From the NCBI GenBank assembly GCA_002785985.1, contig NHNU01000002.1, positions 682,001 to 746,000 on the forward strand: a DNA stretch of 64,000 nt, read 5' to 3'. The stretch is from Microcyclosporella mali (lineage: Eukaryota; Ascomycota; Dothideomycetes; Mycosphaerellales; Mycosphaerellaceae). Positions 33,240 to 43,822 of this stretch are shown here, in pieces. A program made the translations under genes and the position numbers. Under the pieces are notes generated by a model. The model did not search any database. It saw only the letters and a list, made by a program, of their open reading frames with translations, and was not told the origin of the DNA. Positions within the stretch are counted from its first letter, which is position 1. Each line of letters begins with the position of its first letter.

Positions 33240-33861
33240 GTGTCGGAATCACAAAGACGAAGAATACGATACATTGGGGAAGAGGAGCAACTTCAGGTCG
33301 CAAACGGGCTGATCACGCCATTGAGAGATAGGAGTGTAAGATGAGATGTACAGCTACCACCAACTCGACTTCGGAATGACTGTATTCGCTGTAATTTAAC
33401 CACCACCATCACCAATTACAGGCGTGCGAGGGAGATGGACGAAAGTTTTAGGACCGGACGGGGTAGGAGTGCATAGCCTGGCGTTAATCCCCGAAACCTA
33501 TCGACTGGTTTGTGGTTCTCTGTACTCTAGCGACTTTCTTTGATACCAAGGCACCAAAAGCCGATCTCAGCTCTAACAAAAGCAAAATCTTCACGAAAAC
33601 TCTCCAGCGCTTGGAGATCACCCTCGACTCATCCTCCTTGTAATGCCAGATGATCACATAAATATTGTTTGTGGGGTTTTACGGATGGAAGGATGTCACC
33701 AGGTCAGAGACATTCACCTGTCCCCGCGACGACACCATTGTTCAAGTAACACAATTGGCCTACAAAGCTCGGCTTCAAGACATTTGTATATACTTCTACC
33801 GTGGATTTAAGCTGTCTCCAGACACACTCCACAGACACATACAGACTCACGAACTCGCGTT
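33240..33861. other. Intergenic DNA
   Basis: Between two plus-strand genes. A frame overlapping the next gene (33665-34192) has no recognisable features. Nothing else seen. Confidence 0.4.
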
Positions 33862-34563
33862 ATGGAACGTAACAGAGACTCTGCGCGGCGCTCCCTGGCT
33901 GTCACCGAAGGCGTGTTGTCTCACTTCCTCCAAAACTTCGACGACCACGAGAGAGCCCTTGATATGCGAGGAGTACATACTCCTCGCAGGCGATATATCT
34001 TCGAGGAACCCACTCTCATGGCAGGATTCGGCGATCTCTATCGGTTCATGGACGACATCAACCACCGCAATCAAGCCTTTGGTTTGCCTTCGCATTCCCT
34101 CGACTCCATGTTCCGCGAAGCGCTCGAAGATAGCATGTCTACGGAGCTCGCTGCCAGGACTCTGCTACATGCACCTCCAGACAGCGAGCTAGAGCTCATG
34201 GGATATAAGACATTGGTTTCTCGCAAGGAGGATCACTTGGGTGCTCTCCTGAGATGCTCGAAACGCGATCACGAGCGGCTCGTAGATCGAGAGGAGGATC
34301 TTACCTGTGCACTAACGGTGGCCAATTCCCTCAGACTGTCCTACGCTCTCCATCAGCGACGCTGGGAGTCTGCCGATTTACTCCTCTCGGAATGGGAATG
34401 TGCTCAACTTGAGTGGTCACTGGAACAGGGATTTCTGAGTGAGCTGGATGATTTAGAGGCCCAACAGGATCGGCACATTCTTCGTTTGCTGCTTGCGATC
34501 AGTGAGTTGGATGAGAGTGTTCCGCGTCAAACTCTCATCACAGAGTACTTCAAGCCAGCTTAG
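33862..34563 (+). CDS. Uncharacterised helical protein with C-terminal PIP-box
   Basis: Single exon, 233 aa; no domain I recognise. The sequence is strongly helical and charged (LVDREEDLTCALTVANSL, ALHQRRWESADLLLSEWE), probably with coiled-coil parts. The last twelve residues are RQTLITEYFKPA: Q-x-x-I-x-x-Y-F is a full match to the PCNA-interacting (PIP) box, followed by Lys and placed at the extreme C-terminus, as in several replication and repair proteins. That suggests binding to the sliding clamp, but this is inferred from a short motif. The start ATG is the first in frame; an exon further upstream is possible. No paralogue in the window. Confidence 0.6.
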   Translation: MERNRDSARRSLAVTEGVLSHFLQNFDDHERALDMRGVHTPRRRYIFEEPTLMAGFGDLYRFMDDINHRNQAFGLPSHSLDSMFREALEDSMSTELAARTLLHAPPDSELELMGYKTLVSRKEDHLGALLRCSKRDHERLVDREEDLTCALTVANSLRLSYALHQRRWESADLLLSEWECAQLEWSLEQGFLSELDDLEAQQDRHILRLLLAISELDESVPRQTLITEYFKPA

Positions 34564-35009
34564 TTGCTCATGTCTGCAACCATTTTGGAGGCGGTGTAGA
34601 TTGACGAGAAGTCAGACACAGGTCCTTCATTCTGACGTTTGGGTCTCAGGACAAAGATGAAAGTGGACTAGGATAATAGCATTCATACTTGTAACAAAGC
34701 AACTCTTTCGTGGCACGTCACGCCCTCGCTCTTCCATTACAAAGATAGTTCACAGTCAAAGATACATGTTTCTATGCATTGAATACGCTGCATGCATGAT
34801 GCGGCTGGGAGAGGCGTGACATTCACTTTTGCCTCTGCGCTAGTAAGGCCTCGCGCCGGCTCGTGACTGGCAGCACTTTACCAGCACTTCACCAGCACGT
34901 CACCAGGATTTCACCAGTACTTTATCAGCACTACATCAGCTCTTGAACTTCTCACACTGTCCTTCACCCATTTTCCCCTCTAATTAACATTGTGAAGCAT
35001 TCTGTCAAC
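34564..35009. other. Intergenic DNA containing an 11-bp tandem array
   Basis: Between two plus-strand genes. Mostly unremarkable apart from the array at 34871-34947, which lies just before the start codon of the 2EXR gene. Confidence 0.5.
34871..34947 (+). repeat. 11-bp tandem repeat, seven units, in a promoter or 5' leader
   Basis: Seven consecutive 11-bp units in strict register, consensus CAGCACTTCAC, increasingly diverged toward the gene (CAGCACTTTAC, CAGCACTTCAC, CAGCACGTCAC, CAGGATTTCAC, CAGTACTTTAT, CAGCACTACAT, CAGCTCTTGAA). The array ends 62 bp before the ATG at 35010. The period is close to one helical turn. Confidence 0.8.
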
Positions 35010-36293
35010 ATGGGCCACGTCATCTCGCTCCCTCTGCGTAGCACGTTATATGCGCCACTTGCGAAACCTCGAGTTCGACTCGAGTCGATGCCGTCTTCCA
35101 CAAAGACAGGATCGACAGAGATCGCTGACACTCGCCCTCCTTTCCTTCGACTGCCGCCAGAGATTCGAAATCAGATCTACGAACTCGTTCTCGGCGGTAA
35201 CATGATTCATATAGCAAGGGAGGAGTGCGACAAGGACGCCAAAGGCGCGAAGTGCACTGAATTAGAATCCTCAGACGAGTCGGACGATTCTTCAGACGAG
35301 TCGGACGATTCTTCAGACGAGTCCCCCGATTCCTCAGACGAGTCGGACGATTCCTCAGACGAGTCGGACGATGCTTCAGACGATTCACAGGGCTATTCAA
35401 ACAAGTCGGACGATACTGTCAAAGAATACCATCGACTCACATACACACTCTGTCAGACTCCCGAAGTGGCCGAGAACCACTATCAGCTCAGCAAATCAAC
35501 GACAGAATTCCCCCGGGAGTTTCTGGATCCAATACTCAATACGCCTCCCATGCGGGTGAGCAGTAAACTCGCCATCCACGACATAAGTTATCGCCACATA
35601 CACTGTGAAATTGTCGTATTACGTCAAGTCATGGATAATGATGAATCTACATCCTGCCCATACCAGTGGAAGATAGGTGCCATGCCGTGCAAACATCGGT
35701 GCCAGCATCAGAACAAGTCATGGGTCATGAAATACGCCCAGCAAGCAGCCTCCTACTTCCGCAATCTGATGGGCAGACCAAGTCAGCAACCCATCGTGCA
35801 GTCGTCTCGGTTCAGCGACCACCTCGCAAAGCTCCACCGCGAGTCTCGGCTCGATCTCTCTCTACTACGTACGTGCCGTCAGGTATACAACGAGGCGGTC
35901 TTGCTACCTTACAGCAGTAACTTCTTCATCATCCATGATCACCGCGACGTCTATTGGTGGTCCGAGTACATGCTTTCCGAAGCGCAGCGCATGGCTGTCA
36001 AGAAGCTGCACTTAACCTGTACGGCCTGTGTCTGTCGAAAAGAGCTTGAACACACGCTAGAGATCTGTCCCAAATTGGACGAGGTCATCGTAGACCTATA
36101 TCCCGAAGATGATGCGGACTATGAAGGCGATGCCGGAGAGTGGGACATGGACCACGACAGTGGACCGAAAGTGCCCACGGTCAAGGTTGTCGTGGGCCAT
36201 GATCGAGGAGAGTATGGAGCTCCTGGTCGGCAGTCAAGGAGAAAGGTGGCGGAATTAGTGGAGTCGGTGCTGAGCACAAAGCCGGAAGTCTAG
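35010..36293 (+). CDS. 2EXR/DUF7730-type protein with acidic Ser-Asp repeat insert
   Basis: Single exon, 427 aa. The N-terminal LRLPPEIRNQIYELVLGG (about residues 47-65) is the 2EXR/DUF7730 signature, an F-box-like helix widely expanded in filamentous ascomycetes. It is followed by an acidic block of seven-residue repeats (SDESDDS) encoded by a 21-bp DNA repeat. Then comes a conserved second half with LSLLRTCRQVYNEAVLLPY and MAVKKLHL, typical of this family. A Cys/His-rich stretch (CPYQWKIGAMPCKHRCQH) and CTACVC are present. Function of the family is not established. Two more members lie at 45907 and 52522 but lack the acidic insert. Confidence 0.72.
   Translation: MGHVISLPLRSTLYAPLAKPRVRLESMPSSTKTGSTEIADTRPPFLRLPPEIRNQIYELVLGGNMIHIAREECDKDAKGAKCTELESSDESDDSSDESDDSSDESPDSSDESDDSSDESDDASDDSQGYSNKSDDTVKEYHRLTYTLCQTPEVAENHYQLSKSTTEFPREFLDPILNTPPMRVSSKLAIHDISYRHIHCEIVVLRQVMDNDESTSCPYQWKIGAMPCKHRCQHQNKSWVMKYAQQAASYFRNLMGRPSQQPIVQSSRFSDHLAKLHRESRLDLSLLRTCRQVYNEAVLLPYSSNFFIIHDHRDVYWWSEYMLSEAQRMAVKKLHLTCTACVCRKELEHTLEICPKLDEVIVDLYPEDDADYEGDAGEWDMDHDSGPKVPTVKVVVGHDRGEYGAPGRQSRRKVAELVESVLSTKPEV
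35271..35387 (+). repeat. 21-bp coding minisatellite (SDESDDS units)
   Basis: Five tandem 21-bp units beginning tcagacgagtcggacgattct plus a partial sixth, in frame with the host gene. Units 1 and 2 are identical; others differ by 1-4 bases, mostly keeping Ser/Asp. Confidence 0.85.
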
Positions 36294-36530
36294 CCGATAA
36301 TTGTTGGGTCCGTTGAAGTTATCGAAGAAAGGGTATGACTATCCTGTCAAGCATTGTAACTAGGCACAGGCATCAGGCTTGATGAACATAAATTGCTCAA
36401 GCTGGACAAGCGCCACCAAAATTTTCATGGTTACTGGCATGAGATGGAGTCTCGTAGATGTGAATAGGACACCCATTCCCATTCATGTATTATACATGAC
36501 ATCACCTATATCAACATTCCACTCCTAACC

Positions 36531-39500
36531 TCATCGAATTTTGCCACTGCCTCTTCTCGGTCCAAAAACAGTCGCTCTTGGGCTGCTAGGCGTAGCAACT
36601 GTAGGCATCAAGTCTGGCATCTTCTCGATCCCCAATCTCACCTCACATACCCTCCACCAAAGTCCTTGAACCGCTCTCTGTAATTCAGGTCCCATGTCTC
36701 GATTCATGAGACCCACAGCCAGCGGCGCAAAAGTATCAACATGCTTCCCGAACTCTCGGTCCGCGAAATTGCAGTAACCCTCAATCACGTCGATCACGAC
36801 CGGTCTCCAAGTGACGATATTCCGTTGCTGAGTCTCCTCGTCGAGGCTGACATAGGATGCGATAATATCGCTGCAAAGCGGGATTAGAGCAGCTTCTGTC
36901 TCGGGTCTAGAAGCTGCGCGCTCGTCGCTTTGATCAGCATACATGCGTAGCAGTATGAGAACGTAGACGCTAGCGCTGCCACTCTCCTGCTTGAGCAAGT
37001 TTGGAGGTTGCTTCATGAAGCCTTCGCGGAAGAGCCGGGTTCGTAGCTCGCGATCCTCATTGAATCGCTTGGCGAAATGATACGACTTCTTGAGCAGTGC
37101 CATCAGCCGGAGTAGCAGGTGCGACGGGATCGATGCATACACGGCATCGTTGTTGAAGAGCTCCGAGACTGTCTCAATCATAAGCAGTTGGAGCACGCAC
37201 TTGGTAATGATCTGATTGAAATATCTTCTCCTGGCTGCTGTCACCACGATCGGTGCTTGCTGTTGCTTAGGTCCTGTTGCTGCAAAATCTTCTAACTCAG
37301 ACTGTTTTCTCAGCGCTGGCGACGGACTACCCTCATCTGCATCAGACACAGACAGAGTGGCCGAAGTCTCGGTTGTGAGGTTTCCTGGTCGGCTGTCTCC
37401 ATTCACGCTAGATTCATCAGCAGTGTCGACGCCGTTCATTCTCAGTGCATTCATTGAGCTCATCGAGGCGTCCTCGTCCGCTGCCGCTAGCGTTCTGGAC
37501 GTTCCTGAAACTCCATTCGAGTACGCACCCTCCTTGTAGGAACCAGATGTCGCAGCCGAGAAAAGTTCCTTGGCCTCGGTCCTAGCAAAGAGATCTACGA
37601 AAGCGCCAACGATCTTTTCCCAGTGCGCGGGTGCAAACTTTTTGACGTTCTGCAAGATAAGCTGTTGTAAGCAGTTGCTTCCTATACGTGCGAGCGTGTC
37701 ATTCTCCTGGCAAATGCAGAGAGCAAGCAGGTCCAAGAAGCGATCTAACATGTACTCCAGCCCGTCAAAGAAATGCGTGAACAGGCTGATCATGTTTCGT
37801 AGCGCCTGGATTAATGTTGTCGAGAGCCAGACCGAAAGTTCTTCGTGGTTCACTGCCTCGTGATTGATGGCCTTCCTGTCTTTGAGCACCATAAAGATAG
37901 GATACAAGAGTTGTCGCCAAAGTGTATCCCAGAAGTCTCGGGGAAAATCCCCACCATATTTGGTCAATGTGTCAAAGAGGTAGTTCAAGGCTCGCGAACG
38001 CACTTCCAAATCTTCACCAGTCATAAGCACATCGTGAAAAGCGAACAGGACGGGGAACCAAAATTGCTCTTCCTGGGTCTGCCGAGTTGGCTGCTTCGGC
38101 AGGCCCTCAGCTGTCGGTGCATCTTTGGCGCCAACGGTGTTTTGTGACAATGGGCATTCTGGCGTACGTAGCATCTTTGGCACCGTCGATTTGAGCGTCT
38201 CAATTGCCTGCAGGCTCTTCTTCTGGAACTTCATGTTCTTACTGAACTCTGTCAGACAAACGACGAGATCGGCAAAAGCGCCTTGAGATATGACTACGCC
38301 AAAGCGGTCGTTGTACGTCTGAGTGACATTGTCAAAAGCCAAGTTGACGATACTCTCGTAAGGTTCCCTGGCGGCGACGGTGAAGACGCCGAACATGGTT
38401 CGCCAACCAGAGCGGATCATGTCGCCACGAGCTTGAATCATTTGTATGAGACAGCGCAGTACCATGTCCTTGACGGCAACCTGTGATGCATTGCTCAAAA
38501 TCAATTCAAAAGGCTTAAGGAAGTCTTTCTGAAATTTGAAACCAGGCAACTCTTCGATCTCCATGAACCGCATGCTGAGCTGTCGCAGACTGTTGAGGGC
38601 GAAATACACAACATGTGTATTGTTGTGGCAGCCGACATCGATGAAGTGCTGTCCAAGGACCTGCCAGATGTTGGTCCATTCAAATCTAACACGTAGCATA
38701 TTGTAGCCTGATATCTCGACCAGCTTCTGGAGACTGTACGTTCTTGGTGACTCAGACTGTCCCGAGGATTCGATTTCTTGCCAGCTGACTTGCGTTAGTG
38801 CACGAACGAACTCAACGATGGCCTCTCCAGAAAGATTTGCAGTGTTCGTGAAGATACGGTCAACTCCACGTATCATGTCGGCGCTCCGTGACTCTTCAGC
38901 AATCTCGGCGCGATATGATCCGCTCGTGGCGGGACGAGTCGTCGGACGTCTCTGATACTGGCCGCTCTTGCGTCCGCCGTTGACGCTCTGCGAGGCGCCT
39001 TGTCGCATCACATCAGGAACAGCACCCTCTTCTACGCCACTAGATATGAGCTGGAACCGGTCGAGTTGCGAGATGCACGTCAAAATATCACGCCAGCTTT
39101 CCCTCAAATGGTTGGCTTCTGTGTACGCCACATCCAGAAGAGCGCGGATAGCCTCGACGTTCTTCGCTTTCATTTCTTGTGGATTATAGAGATTTGTGCT
39201 CCTGCCCAGGCTTGACACGAACGCCTGACGGGGATCCTGCAGGTCGAAGAGACACGCAAGTCGAATGGCGAGCTTCTGGCCTTCCATGCACAGACGAATA
39301 GTCTCTACATTCTGGGATTCTTGAGCGGAGCCCGATAATGCTGTCAAGAAGCTCATCCAAGCAAGTGCAAACATAGGCCCGACATGCCTTGATGAGCTGG
39401 CTATCATGAAAGTTGTCTTCGTGGCGCTTGCTGCAGTGCCACCTGCTCGTCTCTGAGATCGCAAAAGATTCTTGAAAAGTTGTTCGGTCCTGTTGCTCAT

Positions 39501-42500
39501 CTCTTCACTTTGCTGAGCATAGGCTTCCCGTTGCAAGTCACGTCCAACATTGGCCAGGGCGTTGACAAGTCCACTTGGCTGCTGAGGAAGCATGCCGAGG
39601 TTTGCAGCATTCTCGCGCTCTGTGTCAAGGACGATTTCGTTATCTCGAATCTCTTCGAAGATCCCAGTCAAGTACTCATCAGGCAGATTCGCGTTGTCGT
39701 TGATGCCGCGGTTATTCTTGATGAAATCCTCTGGCGTCATTCGCTTCTTGACTTGCGCTGAATGCTGATCAGTGTTCAACATGATGACACTATAGCTCAG
39801 AACGTAGGCAGTGTCTGCATTGGCGAATGCGTTTGGATTGCCAGAAAGGTATCGTTCCGCAAATTTCAACATCAATCGATCGATCTTTTGGGCTTCTCCT
39901 GGCAGGCGGAAAGATTGCAGGAATCTCCGCAGAGCGTCCACGAATCTTGTCCTCGTGAAGTCCATGTGATCTACAAAAGCGTGCATGATCTTGATATTGT
40001 CTTCATCGCCTTCGCCAAGGAATTCTCCTAGAGATTTTTTGTTGATGCGCTCATTGTTGATGAAGAAGCGAGCGATGTCCTTCGGGTCGGTAGAGGTAAT
40101 GAAGCCGTCTGCAATCAATTGCTTGAGACCCCGTTTAGGCTTATAATTGAAAGCTCGAATGGCATTGTTCAAAGCAGTCTTCTTGGCCTTGACCTTCTCA
40201 AGCTCCTCGGGATCGTCTTCCACCACTGGCGTGCCCACGTTTGGCGTTAGTGGCGGTCCGTCAATCGAGGTCCCGCCTACGCCAGTCTCGCCTCTTGTGT
40301 CCAGGCTCTCTCGCAGATCCTCGAGCGAAAAGCGTTGATCACGGTCAGAGGCTGCAGCGGGCACTTCGCCGGGTTGCTGACCCCAGTTGACCATACTTCT
40401 CAAGGTCTCAACGAGACATTCTAAACCTTGCATCTTCATTGCATACTCTTGTGGGAATGCCAGATCACCATCGTTCGAAGTAGACATATTAGCTGTAGCT
40501 AGACTTGGAGGCAAAGTGCCGCGATCTCGCCAGTCATTAAGTGCGCTCTCTCGCTTTGCAATCGTCTCAAAATACGCCTGCTGCTGTGTTCCGTTGACAG
40601 TCATAGGCTGACTTGCGATCCTGCTCACGTGCTCGATGATGCGTTGATACATGTTTTCCAGGGCCTGGCGGTCGCAGTCGTAATTCAGGTAGATCTCTAC
40701 CAAAGCCCTGGGGTCTGACCCGATCCGTCCAAACAGATGCTGGATAATGTAGCTTTTCTGCCACCCAGGAGAGGCTCTTTTGTCGAGTATTGCTAGATAG
40801 ATCTCCTTGAAGAAAACCTCTAGCTCCCGCTTCAAAATGGACCTGAGGTACTTGATCATCAACCAGAAAATCTCGGTCGCGACCTCGAAGACCCTGCTGA
40901 CATTATGCGCACCATTCCTGCTGAGACTCAAGCAAAGATACTGCTTGATCGCGTGCGTGAAGGAGGTTGGATCTGCTCCAGAGGAGCTTCGTATCGACGC
41001 ATGCGGCGACGTGAAGATAATTGAGTGATTGAAGAGCACAGTGTGTATGATGTGCAGACTAAGCAGCTTCGATCGCATGCCCTGTGACTTCACATCGACT
41101 GCGTCTTCGACTCGGAGAGCTTTGGTCGACAGTTTGCACATAGCACGAAAGATCAAGAAGGCATCCTTGGTATAGATCTCGTCTTCCTCATCGTCTTCCG
41201 CAATGACCTCATTTGCTTCACTTTGCACTGTAATGGAAGGAACCTCGTTCCCTGAAGTCGATCTAGATGGTCGGGTGTCGTGTTTCCTCGTTCGTGAGAC
41301 TGTGGTCGGGGCTGTGTCCGTGATCCTGGCATCATCAAAAGACTTTCGAGTCTCGAAGTATTGAAGTGTCATCTGCGGCTCTACATCCTTCTCCTCCAAA
41401 GGTGTCTGAACGTCCTGGACTGAGGGCGTCTCATCGCCTGCCATGTTCGACGATACATCTGATATGGCATCTGCAGCCCCATTGATGAGAGTGCTGGTAG
41501 AGGAGCCAAGTCGAGCTGCCTTGTTCGCCAGTCGCAATTTCACTCGCTCGAAGACGGTACCAACCATCTGCATCAATGTGCCTTGAGCAACCAGCTGATT
41601 TTGGCTGTTCTTGCTGAGCAGAAATATGTTGTATGTCTGTCGCACGCTCTTCAATAAGCCCGCTCCATGTACCACAATCTTATCATTCAAGATCGCTGCC
41701 AACAAGCTCTTGATGATCTGCATTTGGACTTCAGCGGGAGTGGCCTCGCCTTGGAAACAGTCGCATATCGTATCGATCGCTCGCTCGATGAGGGGTGTCC
41801 TTTGTCGTTCGACCGCATCGCCGTTGGCCTCGGTTACAGCAGGTGCGGTGAAATAGGAATAGCTGATCAGTTTGCTGATGCAGTCGAGCGCAGTAACGAC
41901 CACTGACACCGTTGACGCCTCGGTCGCCAGGTTTAGTGGCTCAAACATGATTTCCGGATCAATCAGCGATGCGTCTCCTTGAGCTGTCCGGATTGCTGAC
42001 AAGGCCCTTTGGGTCGAGTCAAGCAGTGCTTTTCGTCTACGCGCATCTTTCGAAGCCGCTATGCTTTCCAAGGCACCAACGACAAATACCATGCTACTTC
42101 TCGTTGACCGTACCGAGGACCTTGTCGCTGTTGTAGCGGTCGTTGATTGAGAATCTGTTCGAGCTCGCATACTTCTTGCATGGTGTATGGAGGGAGTGTC
42201 CGGTGCAGACTCTCTGACTGGAGGAGTTGCTGATGCGCTGTCAGGCGCAGATGATATACTGGGCTCTACAGCAGGTGTCATTGTCTCGTGCGGCCGCTCA
42301 TCTTCGTTGTCTCCAGCTTGCGGAAGCTCCTCCTTTACTTCCGCTTGCTCTGTGTCCTCTACTTCCTGCGATGCGCTGGATTCGTGGGCAATAGCTGTTC
42401 CATTCTGCTCGACAATCGAAGTCGCGGATCCCTCTTCTGCCTCGTCCGCCATATTGCCAGTCTTCTCGTCTAGTGATGGTGTTGTGGTGTCCTCGAGGAC

Positions 42501-42551
42501 TGCTGGCACCTCCGAGGATGCCGCTTGTGCTTGCGACTGCTCCTCGGCCAT
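36531..42551 (-). CDS. SEC7: SEC7 Arf guanine-nucleotide exchange factor (BIG type)
   Basis: Activates Arf1 at the trans-Golgi. One uninterrupted 6-kb exon encodes 2006 aa, the normal size for Sec7p. The N-terminus is acidic and disordered (about 1-150); then come DCB/HUS helical domains (with the HUS box-like region near residues 620-660), and the Sec7 catalytic domain at about 795-985 (FNYKPKRGLKQLI, FINNERINKKSLGEFLGEGD, FRLPGEAQKIDR with the catalytic glutamate, and YSVIMLNTDQHS). Downstream HDS helical repeats fill the C-terminal half. Intronless structure is notable, as most neighbours carry several introns. Certain at family level. Confidence 0.96.
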   Translation of the reverse strand: MAEEQSQAQAASSEVPAVLEDTTTPSLDEKTGNMADEAEEGSATSIVEQNGTAIAHESSASQEVEDTEQAEVKEELPQAGDNEDERPHETMTPAVEPSISSAPDSASATPPVRESAPDTPSIHHARSMRARTDSQSTTATTATRSSVRSTRSSMVFVVGALESIAASKDARRRKALLDSTQRALSAIRTAQGDASLIDPEIMFEPLNLATEASTVSVVVTALDCISKLISYSYFTAPAVTEANGDAVERQRTPLIERAIDTICDCFQGEATPAEVQMQIIKSLLAAILNDKIVVHGAGLLKSVRQTYNIFLLSKNSQNQLVAQGTLMQMVGTVFERVKLRLANKAARLGSSTSTLINGAADAISDVSSNMAGDETPSVQDVQTPLEEKDVEPQMTLQYFETRKSFDDARITDTAPTTVSRTRKHDTRPSRSTSGNEVPSITVQSEANEVIAEDDEEDEIYTKDAFLIFRAMCKLSTKALRVEDAVDVKSQGMRSKLLSLHIIHTVLFNHSIIFTSPHASIRSSSGADPTSFTHAIKQYLCLSLSRNGAHNVSRVFEVATEIFWLMIKYLRSILKRELEVFFKEIYLAILDKRASPGWQKSYIIQHLFGRIGSDPRALVEIYLNYDCDRQALENMYQRIIEHVSRIASQPMTVNGTQQQAYFETIAKRESALNDWRDRGTLPPSLATANMSTSNDGDLAFPQEYAMKMQGLECLVETLRSMVNWGQQPGEVPAAASDRDQRFSLEDLRESLDTRGETGVGGTSIDGPPLTPNVGTPVVEDDPEELEKVKAKKTALNNAIRAFNYKPKRGLKQLIADGFITSTDPKDIARFFINNERINKKSLGEFLGEGDEDNIKIMHAFVDHMDFTRTRFVDALRRFLQSFRLPGEAQKIDRLMLKFAERYLSGNPNAFANADTAYVLSYSVIMLNTDQHSAQVKKRMTPEDFIKNNRGINDNANLPDEYLTGIFEEIRDNEIVLDTERENAANLGMLPQQPSGLVNALANVGRDLQREAYAQQSEEMSNRTEQLFKNLLRSQRRAGGTAASATKTTFMIASSSRHVGPMFALAWMSFLTALSGSAQESQNVETIRLCMEGQKLAIRLACLFDLQDPRQAFVSSLGRSTNLYNPQEMKAKNVEAIRALLDVAYTEANHLRESWRDILTCISQLDRFQLISSGVEEGAVPDVMRQGASQSVNGGRKSGQYQRRPTTRPATSGSYRAEIAEESRSADMIRGVDRIFTNTANLSGEAIVEFVRALTQVSWQEIESSGQSESPRTYSLQKLVEISGYNMLRVRFEWTNIWQVLGQHFIDVGCHNNTHVVYFALNSLRQLSMRFMEIEELPGFKFQKDFLKPFELILSNASQVAVKDMVLRCLIQMIQARGDMIRSGWRTMFGVFTVAAREPYESIVNLAFDNVTQTYNDRFGVVISQGAFADLVVCLTEFSKNMKFQKKSLQAIETLKSTVPKMLRTPECPLSQNTVGAKDAPTAEGLPKQPTRQTQEEQFWFPVLFAFHDVLMTGEDLEVRSRALNYLFDTLTKYGGDFPRDFWDTLWRQLLYPIFMVLKDRKAINHEAVNHEELSVWLSTTLIQALRNMISLFTHFFDGLEYMLDRFLDLLALCICQENDTLARIGSNCLQQLILQNVKKFAPAHWEKIVGAFVDLFARTEAKELFSAATSGSYKEGAYSNGVSGTSRTLAAADEDASMSSMNALRMNGVDTADESSVNGDSRPGNLTTETSATLSVSDADEGSPSPALRKQSELEDFAATGPKQQQAPIVVTAARRRYFNQIITKCVLQLLMIETVSELFNNDAVYASIPSHLLLRLMALLKKSYHFAKRFNEDRELRTRLFREGFMKQPPNLLKQESGSASVYVLILLRMYADQSDERAASRPETEAALIPLCSDIIASYVSLDEETQQRNIVTWRPVVIDVIEGYCNFADREFGKHVDTFAPLAVGLMNRDMGPELQRAVQGLWWRVCEVRLGIEKMPDLMPTVATPSSPRATVFGPRRGSGKIR

Positions 42552-43822
42552 CCCAGCACTTGGTAGGCCTAGTGTATGTGGGAGCAGGGTGAAGTGGTAA
42601 TGGTTCAGGGCATGCTATGCCTGGACCACTCTCGTCTGGCGACTTGTCGCAATGGGCGCGGACAAGAAAGCTGACGTTGAACACGGGGCACAAAATAATG
42701 TCGCGGCCGCCGGGTTCAAGTCGTGTTCCTTTGTGAGTTAGCTTGAACCCTGTTGTCCGCGTGAACTAATGCCCGATTAGCCAGGCCGACAATCATGACA
42801 CCTATGCCAAAGATATGAGAGGATAGAGATAGTCACAAATTAAGCTCTATCGATGGCACAATGGCAGCTGGGAAAATCATCGTCCTTGATTTCGATGAGG
42901 TCAAGTCGATCAGGTTCCGATCAACTATTGACGACCACGCAAACCAATCTTGTCATCTCCTGTCGCGAGCAGAAATTCCATTGTCGATACCAATTGAGAG
43001 CCTTCCAAGCAAGAATTGAACTTCCATATAGTGCATATCGCTATCAGGTTCTTCGCTTTAAGGTCAATACAGGCTAAGTCTACCTTTTTCGCCAGCCGAC
43101 CATCTGACGCGAGCTCGTGCAGCAGCCTTGAGAATGCCGAATGGTGTCATTGCAGTAATCCACGTCGTCTATCGTAGCTCTCGTCCCTCGACCCTCAAAC
43201 AGGTATCGCATGCTTGTGGACCTCAAGGGAATGTGAGATAAATCAACTTGTCGAGAAAGGATAGATGAGATGTCGACTGGTTCGGAGCCCTCCCTCAATA
43301 TTTGCTGCCTCGAATCTGCTGTTGGAACAGATGGAAGTTTGCTTCACATCAAGATCTGCAGGCTTAGGCGCGTCGAGAACGTATAGTCTCGTGCATGCGT
43401 ACAACGCGTAGGGTTTCCATCGGCCAATGCTGGACAGATCGTGGTCTCCACGTGGCGATGTATAGCACAGAACTTATTAAGCGAGAGAGGAGAGTTGCGG
43501 TTGTCAACCTTGTAGCGGCAGTAACCCTAAAAAGCTGGATCTCAGACGGCCCGATTATCCGAAGGGCAACGGGAATGGAAAGCATAAGGTCGGGTGTCAA
43601 GTTGAGCTGGTCGAACCCCGACGCTGTTCAACGAATTTGTCCTCCGCCTCACCACCACCGTCGCTGCTCCCACACGACTCTTCGTCCTCCTGCACCCACT
43701 ACGGTCCCCTAACTCATTCGTTCCGACCACCCACTGCTGTTACTCGACCGCGCGGCATCGGTCTGTGATTCGACATCCACCACCACCATCTCCCATTGGC
43801 GTTGCGGTAGCAGAGTGTTACA
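42552..43822. other. Divergent promoter region of SEC7 and PDH E2
   Basis: 1.27 kb between two divergent start codons. Short frames (e.g. 42853-43077, 43395-43712) show no protein features. 43640-43800 is rich in CACC/CCACCA words on plus, probably the 5' leader of the E2 gene. Confidence 0.45.

Noticed and set aside
34871..34947. CRISPR-like reading of the 11-bp array
   Set aside because: Units are contiguous without spacers, and the genome is fungal.
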